DNA of 64,000 bases from Gammaproteobacteria bacterium (GTDB taxonomy: Bacteria > Pseudomonadota > Gammaproteobacteria > Burkholderiales > Rhodocyclaceae): NCBI GenBank assembly GCA_018824085.1, contig JAHJHI010000021.1, positions 1 to 64,000 of the forward strand, read 5' to 3'. Positions 56,909 to 64,000 of the stretch are shown here, piece after piece. The notes under the pieces were generated by a model. It saw nothing but the letters and a program-made list of their open reading frames with translations, had not been told where the DNA came from and ran no database searches. Within the stretch, counting starts at the first letter, position 1, and every line of letters starts with the position of its first letter. A program made the position numbers and the translations under genes.

Positions 56909-58018
56909 GTGAGCCGCACCAACCTGCTGCAGTTTGACGCTGAAGGGTTCGCTGACTATTTCGCCAGTCTGGGCGAGAAACCCTTTCGCGCGCGGCAGGT
57001 GATGCGGTGGATACATCGCAACGGCGAAGGCGACTTCGCCGCGATGAGCGATGTCGCCAAGACGCTGCGCGCCAGGCTGGCAGACATCGCATGCGTTGAG
57101 GCGCCGGAGCCGGTGCGCGACAGCGTCAGCACCGATGGCACGCGCAAGTGGCTGATCGACGTCGGGGCCGGCAATGCGGTTGAAACCGTATTCATTCCCG
57201 AAGAGCGTCGCGGCACGCTGTGCATTTCGACGCAGGCGGGATGCGCGCTCGATTGCGCGTTCTGCTCGACCGGCAAACAAGGCTTCAACCGCAATCTCGG
57301 CGTGTCGGAAATCATCGGTCAGCTGTGGCTCGCCAACCGTGCGCTCGGTGCGATCCGTGGTGGCGAGCACGATGGCGAACGCGTGATTTCCAATGTGGTC
57401 ATGATGGGCATGGGTGAGCCTCTTGCCAATTTCGAAGCCACCGTGTCGGCCCTGCGGCTGATGCTGGACGACAATGCCTACGGCCTGTCACGGCGTCGCG
57501 TGACGGTGTCGACCTCCGGCATCGTGCCGGCGATGGACCGGCTTCGGGACGAGTGTCCGGTGGCGCTGGCCGTTTCGCTGCATGCGCCGAACGATGCGCT
57601 GCGCGACGAACTCGTACCCATCAACAAGAAGTACCCCTTGCGCGAACTGCTGGCGGCCTGCGTGCGTTATCTTGATCGCGCGCCGCGTGACTTCATTACC
57701 TTCGAGTACGTGATGCTCGAGGGCGTGAACGACAGCGACGCGCATGCACGTGAGTTGATCGGCATCGCGCGCCAGGTGCCGTGCAAGTTCAACCTGATTC
57801 CGTTCAACCCCTTCCCGCAGGCGCCTTTCGGGCGGTCGTCGAAGGAGCGCATACGCGGCTTCTCCGACATCCTGATGGCGGAAGGCATCGTCACGACGAC
57901 GCGCAAGACGCGCGGCGGCGACGTCGATGCCGCCTGCGGCCAACTCGCTGGCCAGGTGCTTGACCGCACCCGGCGTACCCGAAAGACCATTCCGCTCTTG
58001 GAGGTTCCAGCCCGGTGA
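56909..58018 (+). CDS. rlmN: 23S rRNA/tRNA adenine-C2 methyltransferase RlmN
   Basis: A 369-residue radical-SAM enzyme. [11 protein letters not shown] holds the CxxxCxxC motif binding the 4Fe-4S cluster, [20 protein letters not shown] the SAM site, and [20 protein letters not shown] the resolving Cys. The other catalytic Cys lies in this family before the end. It methylates A2503 of 23S rRNA and A37 of tRNAs. GTG at 56909 was chosen by similarity; the ribosome site is weak. Overlaps pilW by 4 bases. Confidence 0.96.
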   Translation: MSRTNLLQFDAEGFADYFASLGEKPFRARQVMRWIHRNGEGDFAAMSDVAKTLRARLADIACVEAPEPVRDSVSTDGTRKWLIDVGAGNAVETVFIPEERRGTLCISTQAGCALDCAFCSTGKQGFNRNLGVSEIIGQLWLANRALGAIRGGEHDGERVISNVVMMGMGEPLANFEATVSALRLMLDDNAYGLSRRRVTVSTSGIVPAMDRLRDECPVALAVSLHAPNDALRDELVPINKKYPLRELLAACVRYLDRAPRDFITFEYVMLEGVNDSDAHARELIGIARQVPCKFNLIPFNPFPQAPFGRSSKERIRGFSDILMAEGIVTTTRKTRGGDVDAACGQLAGQVLDRTRRTRKTIPLLEVPAR

Positions 58019-58836
58019 AGAGAATTCATGCAGGAGCAGCCGTATCGCTGTCCGTGTTGTGGCTATTGACAGGCTGTGCCGGTGGCGCGGCGCGCAGCGG
58101 CGCTACCGGTCAGCCGTCCACCCCGGTTTCGGACTACCGTCCGGTGGAAACCATCGTGACCGGCACGTCGCGCACGCGTGCCAAGGCGCATACCGATCTC
58201 GGTCTCGCCTATCTTGAAGCCGGCAACGTTGCCGTGGCGCTCGACGAAGGCCGCAAGGCGCTGGGTGACGACTCCTCGTACGCGTCGGCGCACAACCTGA
58301 TGGGTCTGGCCCACATGTACCTTGACGAGAAGGGGCTGGCACGGGAGAGCTTCGAGCAGGCCCTGCGCCTTGGCGGGAACGACCCCGACATCAACAACAA
58401 TTTCGGCTGGTTCCTGTGCCAGAACGGCGACACGACGCGCGCGATGGCGATGTTCGAGGCGGCTGCCACGAACCCGCTGTATGCCACGCCGACCCGCCCG
58501 CTTACGAACGCCGCTCTGTGCGCCATCAAGGCCAACGACATGCAGGCTGCGGAAGTGAATTTCCTGCGCGCCATTGCGGCCGATTCGAACAACGCACAGG
58601 CTGTCTTCGGACTGGCGTCGCTGTTCTTCCACAAAGGTGACTACCTCGAGGCACGCCGTCAGTTGAGTGACTTCCACACGTTGCGGGATCCGGTGGCGGA
58701 GAGCCTCTGGCTCGCCGTGCGCATCGAACGCAAATTGGGCGACAAGGTGTCCGAGTCGGGTTACGCCAGCCAGTTGCGCCGCAAGTTTGCGGGGTCGCCG
58801 GAACACCAGTTGCTCATGCAAGGAAAGTTCGATTGA
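58015..58836 (+). CDS. pilW: Type IV pilus assembly lipoprotein PilW/PilF
   Basis: A 273-residue outer-membrane lipoprotein: signal ending LLTGCAGG (lipobox), then tetratricopeptide repeats ([60 protein letters not shown]). It helps assemble the PilQ secretin. GTG at 58015 has GGAGG upstream and overlaps rlmN. The rlmN-pilW-rodZ order is conserved in proteobacteria. Confidence 0.93.
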   Translation: MKRIHAGAAVSLSVLWLLTGCAGGAARSGATGQPSTPVSDYRPVETIVTGTSRTRAKAHTDLGLAYLEAGNVAVALDEGRKALGDDSSYASAHNLMGLAHMYLDEKGLARESFEQALRLGGNDPDINNNFGWFLCQNGDTTRAMAMFEAAATNPLYATPTRPLTNAALCAIKANDMQAAEVNFLRAIAADSNNAQAVFGLASLFFHKGDYLEARRQLSDFHTLRDPVAESLWLAVRIERKLGDKVSESGYASQLRRKFAGSPEHQLLMQGKFD

Positions 58837-59705
58837 TGTCCGAACAGGAACCGAGTTTCGAACCGTCGCGCGATGGCGCCGATATTTCCATCGGTGCGCT
58901 GCTGCGGCAGGCGCGCGAGGCGCGCGGCATGTCCGTGGAGACGGTCGGCCACGCGATCAAGCTTGCGCCACGGCAGGTCGAGGCGATCGAGGCTGATGCA
59001 TTCGATCGCCTGATGAACCCGACTTACGCCCGCGGTTTCATCCGCAATTACGCCGCATTGATAGGCCTGGATGCCCAGGCATTGCTGGCGCGACTTGACC
59101 AGCAGCATGTGCGCGCAACACCGCAACTGATCGAACAGACGAATGTCGGCGTCACGATGCCGACGCAATCGGTCCGGCGCAAATGGCTGTTGCCGGTGCT
59201 GGCGCTGAGCGTGCCGGTGCTGGCGGCGCTCGCGCTGTACGTCTGGTTCGAGTTCTGGCCCGCGGCAACGCCGGCGTATGAGTTGCCGGCCTTTGACGGA
59301 GCGGCTGCGATTGCCGAGCCGCAACAGGAAGCACCGGCTTTCGCCCAGCCGGAAACCGATCTGTTGCCGCCGCCGCCGATTGCCGAACCGGACGCTGCGG
59401 ATACCGTCGCCCCTCCGGGCGAGGTGGCGCCGGCGCAAGCTGCCGCACCGGTTGTCGCCGCACCGGGTCAGCGTCAGCTGCAATTCACGTTCAAGGCGGA
59501 TTCCTGGCTCGAACTGCGCGGTGACGACGGCGAGATCATCATTTCGGAGCTGAATCGTGCGGGGAGCTCGCGCACGATTGCGGCGAAGTTTCCGGTCTCG
59601 CTGGTCATCGGCAATGCGCGCTCGGTCACGATGAACGTCGACGGCCAGCCCTATGATCTTGCGCCCACGATCAAGGTCGATGTGGCACGGCTCAGGCTTG
59701 AATGA
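58836..59705 (+). CDS. rodZ: Cytoskeletal protein RodZ
   Basis: A 289-residue protein. Residues about 18-90 are the HTH_25 domain that binds MreB ([36 protein letters not shown]), one transmembrane helix follows near residue 120 ([20 protein letters not shown]), then a Pro/Ala-rich linker and a C-terminal beta domain (DUF4115: [20 protein letters not shown]). ATG at 58836 is preferred to the TTG before it. Confidence 0.94.
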   Translation: MSEQEPSFEPSRDGADISIGALLRQAREARGMSVETVGHAIKLAPRQVEAIEADAFDRLMNPTYARGFIRNYAALIGLDAQALLARLDQQHVRATPQLIEQTNVGVTMPTQSVRRKWLLPVLALSVPVLAALALYVWFEFWPAATPAYELPAFDGAAAIAEPQQEAPAFAQPETDLLPPPPIAEPDAADTVAPPGEVAPAQAAAPVVAAPGQRQLQFTFKADSWLELRGDDGEIIISELNRAGSSRTIAAKFPVSLVIGNARSVTMNVDGQPYDLAPTIKVDVARLRLE

Positions 59706-60976
59706 TGGGCGAACAGATGACGGGGGTGCCCCTGCGCAGGCCGACGCGTGCGGTGCGCGTGGCGAATGTGGTGATCGGTTCCGATGCGCCGGTCGTGGTG
59801 CAGTCGATGACCAATACCGACACGGCCGATCACATTGCCACGGCGATCCAGGTCGCGCAGCTGGCGCGGGCCGGTTCGGAAATCGTGCGCATCACCGTCA
59901 ATTCGGCCGAGGCAGCGGCGGCCGTGCCGAAGGTGCGCGAACAGTTGTTGCGCATGAACATGGACGTGCCGCTGGTGGGTGACTTCCATTTCAACGGCCA
60001 CAAGTTGCTGCGAGATCATCCTGCGTGCGCGGAAACGCTCGACAAGCTGCGAATAAACCCCGGCAATGTCGGCAAGGGCAGCAAGCGCGACGAACAGTAC
60101 GCGGCCATCATCGACATGGCGTGTCGCTACGACAAGCCGGTGCGCATCGGCGTGAACTGGGGCAGCCTGGACCAGTCGCTGCTCGCGCGCGTCATGGACG
60201 AGAATGCCCGTCGCGTCCAGCCGAAGGACGCGATCGAAGTGATGCGTGAAGCGATGGTCACGTCCGCGCTGGAAAGCGCGGCGCAGGCCGTCGAGTGGGG
60301 CATGTCGGCGGACCGCATCGTGCTGTCGTGCAAGGTGAGCGGCGTGCAGGACCTGATTGCCATCTACAGCGAACTGGCGCGCCGCTGTGACTATCCGTTG
60401 CACCTCGGGCTGACCGAAGCCGGCATGGGGTCGAAGGGCATTGTCGCGTCGACGGCCGCCATGTCGGTCCTGCTGCAGCAAGGCATTGGCGACACGATAC
60501 GGGTTTCCCTGACGCCGGAGCCGAATGGCGACCGCACGAAGGAAGTCATCGTTGCGCAGGAAATGTTGCAGACGATGGGCTTGCGCGCGTTCACGCCCAT
60601 GGTGGCGGCATGTCCTGGCTGCGGTCGCACGACGTCCACGTTCTTCCAGGAGCTCGCGTCGGATATCCAGTCCTATGTGCGGGAACAGATGCCGAAGTGG
60701 AAGATCAGCCATGACGGCGTTGAACGCATGACGCTGGCTGTCATGGGGTGCGTCGTGAACGGGCCGGGTGAAAGCAAGCACGCGAACATCGGCATTTCGT
60801 TGCCGGGAACCGGCGAAACACCGGTGGCGCCGGTGTTCGAGGACGGCCAGAAAACCGTGACGCTCAAGGGCGACAACATCGCGCGCGAATTCCGCGACAT
60901 CGTCGATGCCTATGTCGCGCGTACTTACACAAGAAAGGTGCCGGCCGATGCCGGCGCGCAGTCACACGTCAAATGA
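59702..60976 (+). CDS. ispG: 4-hydroxy-3-methylbut-2-enyl diphosphate synthase IspG
   Basis: A 424-residue enzyme of the MEP isoprenoid pathway. [20 protein letters not shown] opens the TIM barrel, [17 protein letters not shown] and [20 protein letters not shown] provide the Cys ligands of the 4Fe-4S cluster. ATG overlaps the rodZ stop (ATGA). Length matches the bacterial one-domain-insert-free form. Confidence 0.97.
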   Translation: MMGEQMTGVPLRRPTRAVRVANVVIGSDAPVVVQSMTNTDTADHIATAIQVAQLARAGSEIVRITVNSAEAAAAVPKVREQLLRMNMDVPLVGDFHFNGHKLLRDHPACAETLDKLRINPGNVGKGSKRDEQYAAIIDMACRYDKPVRIGVNWGSLDQSLLARVMDENARRVQPKDAIEVMREAMVTSALESAAQAVEWGMSADRIVLSCKVSGVQDLIAIYSELARRCDYPLHLGLTEAGMGSKGIVASTAAMSVLLQQGIGDTIRVSLTPEPNGDRTKEVIVAQEMLQTMGLRAFTPMVAACPGCGRTTSTFFQELASDIQSYVREQMPKWKISHDGVERMTLAVMGCVVNGPGESKHANIGISLPGTGETPVAPVFEDGQKTVTLKGDNIAREFRDIVDAYVARTYTRKVPADAGAQSHVK

Positions 60977-62283
60977 GCAAACTGCAAGCCGTTCGCGGCA
61001 TGAACGACATCCTGCCGGACGAGGCGGAGCGCTGGGAAGCATTCGAAACCGTGGTGCGCGACTGGTTGCGTGCCTACGGCTATCGCCCGATACGCATGCC
61101 GCTGCTTGAGCACACGCCGCTGTTCAAGCGTGCGATCGGCGAGGTGACCGACATCGTCGAGAAGGAGATGTACTCCTTCGAGGATGCGCTCAACGGCGAG
61201 AACCTGACGCTGCGCCCGGAAGGCACGGCATCGTGCGTGCGTGCAATCACCGAACACAACCTGCTGTACGACAGCCCGCGCAAGCTCTGGTACATGGGGC
61301 CGATGTTCCGGCACGAACGTCCGCAGAAGGGCCGTTACCGGCAGTTCCATCAGGTCGGGGTCGAGGCGCTCGGCTATGCAGGGCCGGATATCGATGCCGA
61401 ACTCATCATCATGTGCCAGCGCCTGTGGGACGACCTGGATCTGATGGGCATCAAGCTCGAAATCAATTCACTTGGTTCGCCGGAAGAGCGCCTGCGTCAT
61501 CGCGCCGAACTGATCAGCTATTTCGAGGCGCACGAGACGGCGCTCGACGAAGACGCCAGGCGCCGCCTGCACAGCAACCCGCTGCGCATCCTCGACACCA
61601 AGAACCCGGCCATGCAGACGCTGGTCGAAGCGGCCCCGAAACTGTCCGATTATCTGGGCAGCGAATCGACGGATCATTTCGCCGCGATCCAGGAACGCCT
61701 GCTCGCGGCCAACATCCCGTTCCGCATCAATCCGCGCCTCGTTCGCGGGCTGGATTACTACAACCTCACGGTGTTCGAGTGGGTGACCGACCAGCTCGGC
61801 GCGCAGGGTACCGTGTGCGCGGGCGGCCGCTACGACGGCCTGATCGCGCAGCTCGGCGGCAAGCCGGCGCCTGCGGCCGGTTTTGCAATGGGCGTGGAGC
61901 GTCTCATGTCGCTCTGGAACACGGTGCAGGCCGATGCGCTGATCGAGCGGCCGGAAGCTTACGTCGTGCATTCCGGCGCGGGCGCCGAGGCGGCCGCGTT
62001 CCGGCTTGCCGAGCAATTGCGGGACGCGGGCTTCGCAACGCTGATGCATTGCGGCGGCGGCAGTTTCAAGTCGCAGATGAAGCGGGCGGACGCATCCGGC
62101 GCCGACGTTGCGCTCATCCTCGGCGAAGACGAGGTGCGGGCCGACGAAGTCACGTTCAAGCCGCTGCGTGGCGGCGAGCAGGTACGCGTCAGCCGTGGCG
62201 AGGTTGCGCAACAGCTGGCGATGCTGTTGCTCGGCGGTGGTGATGCCGACGACGAAGAAGAAACCGCTTTCACCCTCCAATAA
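60973..62283 (+). CDS. hisS: Histidyl-tRNA synthetase
   Basis: A 436-residue class II synthetase. [20 protein letters not shown] is the typical start, [13 protein letters not shown] and [20 protein letters not shown] are motifs, [15 protein letters not shown] is the histidine-A loop, and the C-terminal anticodon-binding domain is complete. Overlaps ispG by 4 bases. Confidence 0.97.
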   Translation: MSKLQAVRGMNDILPDEAERWEAFETVVRDWLRAYGYRPIRMPLLEHTPLFKRAIGEVTDIVEKEMYSFEDALNGENLTLRPEGTASCVRAITEHNLLYDSPRKLWYMGPMFRHERPQKGRYRQFHQVGVEALGYAGPDIDAELIIMCQRLWDDLDLMGIKLEINSLGSPEERLRHRAELISYFEAHETALDEDARRRLHSNPLRILDTKNPAMQTLVEAAPKLSDYLGSESTDHFAAIQERLLAANIPFRINPRLVRGLDYYNLTVFEWVTDQLGAQGTVCAGGRYDGLIAQLGGKPAPAAGFAMGVERLMSLWNTVQADALIERPEAYVVHSGAGAEAAAFRLAEQLRDAGFATLMHCGGGSFKSQMKRADASGADVALILGEDEVRADEVTFKPLRGGEQVRVSRGEVAQQLAMLLLGGGDADDEEETAFTLQ

Positions 62284-62324
62284 CGACCTTTTGAACACCG
62301 GCGCGCCCGGCAGGAGCCAGCAAC

Positions 62325-62999
62325 ATGGCAGCACTCGATCTCGAAGAACAGGAACAGCTTTCCGCAATCAAGGCCTGGTGGAATGCCTGGGGCAATCTCA
62401 TCACCTGGGCAGTGATCGCCGTTTCGGCATCGCTGATCGGCTATCAGGCCTGGAACTGGTACCACCGGGACCAGTCGGTCAAGGCGAGTGCCGTATACGA
62501 CGCGCTGCAGGAAGCCGCCATTGCCGGTGATCTGAAGAAGACGCGGGAGGCGGCCGGCGAACTGACGGAGCATTACGGCTCCAGCCCATACGCCAGCCTC
62601 GGTGCGATGCTGTCGGCCAAGGTGCATATCGACAACGGCGACCCGAAGACGGCGCAGGCGCAGCTCGACTGGGTCAAGTCGAACGCGTCGGATGACGTGC
62701 TGCGCGACCTCGCCCGCCTGCGTCTGGCCTATGTGCTGATCGAGGAACAGTCGTTCGACGACGCGGAAAAGATGCTGGAAGGCAAGTCGGAGCCGTCCCT
62801 CGAAGCCCGCTTCCTTGAAGCGCGCGGCGACATCATGCTGATGCGCAACAAGCGCGATGAGGCCCGTACTGCCTATCAGGCCGCACTGGCGAAGATGGAC
62901 GAGAACGCGAAATCGGGCGGCGCTGCCGCGCAATTCGCACAGCAGGGCTATCGCAACGTGATTGAAATCAAGCTCGACGCAGTCGGAGGCCCGCAGTGA
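62325..62999 (+). CDS. YfgM-like tetratricopeptide membrane protein
   Basis: A 224-residue protein with one N-terminal transmembrane helix (LITWAVIAVSASLIGYQAWN) and a periplasmic TPR domain (ASLGAMLSAKVHIDNGDPKT, ARTAYQAALAKMDENAK). It is the YfgM protein normally found between hisS and bamB, an ancillary SecYEG-associated chaperone partner. Confidence 0.9.
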   Translation: MAALDLEEQEQLSAIKAWWNAWGNLITWAVIAVSASLIGYQAWNWYHRDQSVKASAVYDALQEAAIAGDLKKTREAAGELTEHYGSSPYASLGAMLSAKVHIDNGDPKTAQAQLDWVKSNASDDVLRDLARLRLAYVLIEEQSFDDAEKMLEGKSEPSLEARFLEARGDIMLMRNKRDEARTAYQAALAKMDENAKSGGAAAQFAQQGYRNVIEIKLDAVGGPQ

Positions 63000-64000
63000 A
63001 GCAGGTGCGCACTCTGGGCGTGCTGGCCGCGGTCGCGCTGCTTGGCGCTTGTTCCTCGCTCGACAGCCTGAATCCGTTCAGCGGTCCGTCGAAGCCGAAG
63101 ATTCCGCCGCTCGGTGCCATCGAGCCGACGGCACAGTTGTCCGAAGTGTGGCGTCAGGGTGCAGGTCAGTCGGAAGACTTCGTGTTCGCGCCGGCCGTTG
63201 TGGGCGGTACCGTCTATGTGGCTTCGCGCGACGGCGTGATCACACGCATCGACGATGGCCGTCAGGTCTGGCGCATCGAAGCGGGCAAGAAGCTGTCCGG
63301 CGGTGTGGGTGCGAACGAAAATCTCGTCGTCGTCGGAACGGGCAAGGGTGACGTGCTCGCCTTCGGAACCGACGGCAAGCCGCTGTGGCAGGGCGTCGTG
63401 ACGTCGGAGGTGTTGAGCCCGCCGGCCGTGTCGGATGATCTCGTGTTCGTGCGCAGCGCCGACAGCCGCATCCAGGCCTTTGCCGCGAGCGATGGCGCGC
63501 GCCGCTGGAATTACCAGCGCGCAACGCCGGCGCTGACCCTGCGCACGCATGCCGGTGTGGTCAGCACGCCGACGCTGGTCGTGGCGGGCTTTCCCGGCGG
63601 CAAGCTGGTGGCAATCAATCGCAGCAACGGTTCCGCCGCGTGGGAGTCGAACGTCGTGCTGCCGCGCGGCACGACCGAACTTGAACGCATTGCCGACGTG
63701 ACCAGTCCGCCGGTCATTGCCGGGCGTGAAGTGTGCGCTGCCGCGTATCAGGGACGGGTGGCATGTTTTGAGTTGTCCACCGGCAATACCGTGTGGTCGC
63801 GCGATATTTCAAGTGCTGCCGGTATCGACGCCGATGGCCAGAACCTCTACGTGAGCGATGATGGCGGAGCGGTCCACGCGCTGGATCGCGCGACCGGCGC
63901 AAGCCTGTGGAAGCAGGACGCACTGATGCACCGCGCGCCGGGCAAGCCGCTCGCGCTCGACGGTTTTGTCGTCGTCAGCGATGTCGAGGGAATCGTGCAT
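62996..64000 (+). CDS. bamB: Outer-membrane assembly lipoprotein BamB, 3' end beyond window
   Basis: The first 335 codons of BamB, starting GTG at 62996 and overlapping the YfgM-like stop. The signal ends LLGACSS (lipobox). The mature part shows PQQ-type beta-propeller blades such as DGVITRIDDGRQVWRIEAGK and GVVTSEVLSPPAVSDDLVFV. It helps the BAM complex insert beta-barrel proteins. Open to position 64000 without stop. Confidence 0.95.
   Translation, partial: MKQVRTLGVLAAVALLGACSSLDSLNPFSGPSKPKIPPLGAIEPTAQLSEVWRQGAGQSEDFVFAPAVVGGTVYVASRDGVITRIDDGRQVWRIEAGKKLSGGVGANENLVVVGTGKGDVLAFGTDGKPLWQGVVTSEVLSPPAVSDDLVFVRSADSRIQAFAASDGARRWNYQRATPALTLRTHAGVVSTPTLVVAGFPGGKLVAINRSNGSAAWESNVVLPRGTTELERIADVTSPPVIAGREVCAAAYQGRVACFELSTGNTVWSRDISSAAGIDADGQNLYVSDDGGAVHALDRATGASLWKQDALMHRAPGKPLALDGFVVVSDVEGIVH

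Noticed and set aside
1-64000. CRISPR arrays, insertion sequences, rRNA or intact tRNA genes
   Set aside because: Looked for on both strands; no regularly spaced repeats, transposase or complete cloverleaf was seen.

Overview
The window holds the right-hand part of a contractile-tailed (myovirus-type) prophage, then a second and smaller integrated element, then ordinary bacterial chromosome. The DNA is GC-rich throughout. The chromosomal run ndk-rlmN-pilW-rodZ-ispG-hisS-yfgM-bamB is the arrangement typical of Betaproteobacteria, so the host is most likely a betaproteobacterium. I cannot place it to genus.

Positions 1-43018 are prophage 1; its left end and integrase lie outside the window. 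A leftward early operon (9180 to 1) encodes recombination and DNA metabolism: small unknown proteins, a PD-(D/E)XK nuclease with a RecT-type annealing protein, an RdgC protein fused to an FtsK-gamma DNA-binding domain, a DnaQ-type exonuclease, an SbcC/RecF-like ATPase, a DUF4406 protein, a C5-cytosine methylase and SSB. The switch region (9321-12905) has an S24-type CI repressor, a Cro/YdaS-like protein, a CII-like protein, and repeated TTAGC-N3-GCTAA operators at both the leftward and rightward promoters. A rightward replication operon follows: helicase-methyltransferase fusion, PD-(D/E)XK-like protein, O-like initiator with a probable internal origin, P-like protein, RusA, and a Q-like regulator. 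A promoter-terminator pair after the Q-like gene precedes the late genes: terminase, portal, head, sheath/tube, tape measure, baseplate, fibre and lysis. An SGNH hydrolase gene with its own terminator sits inside the head operon. The last prophage gene has a near-consensus LexA box over its promoter.

Positions 42973-51485 are a second element of about 8.5 kb, bounded by a perfect 46-bp direct repeat that corresponds to the 3' part (anticodon loop to CCA) of a tRNA-Arg(ACG) gene. It carries a tyrosine integrase, higBA, two unknown genes, an AlpA-type regulator, a PriCT-2/TOPRIM/DUF927 primase-helicase and two clusters of a TGTAACCG-type octamer that look like replication iterons. It has no capsid or packaging genes, so it resembles a P4-like satellite or small integrative element in tandem with prophage 1. 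No intact tRNA is present; it should lie left of the window.

Positions 51486-64000 are chromosomal: the probable tRNA-Arg terminator, a leftward operon gbsR-cydA-cydB-DUF3047 (bd-type quinol oxidase), and divergently ndk, rlmN, pilW, rodZ, ispG, hisS, a YfgM-like gene and bamB (cut by the window end).
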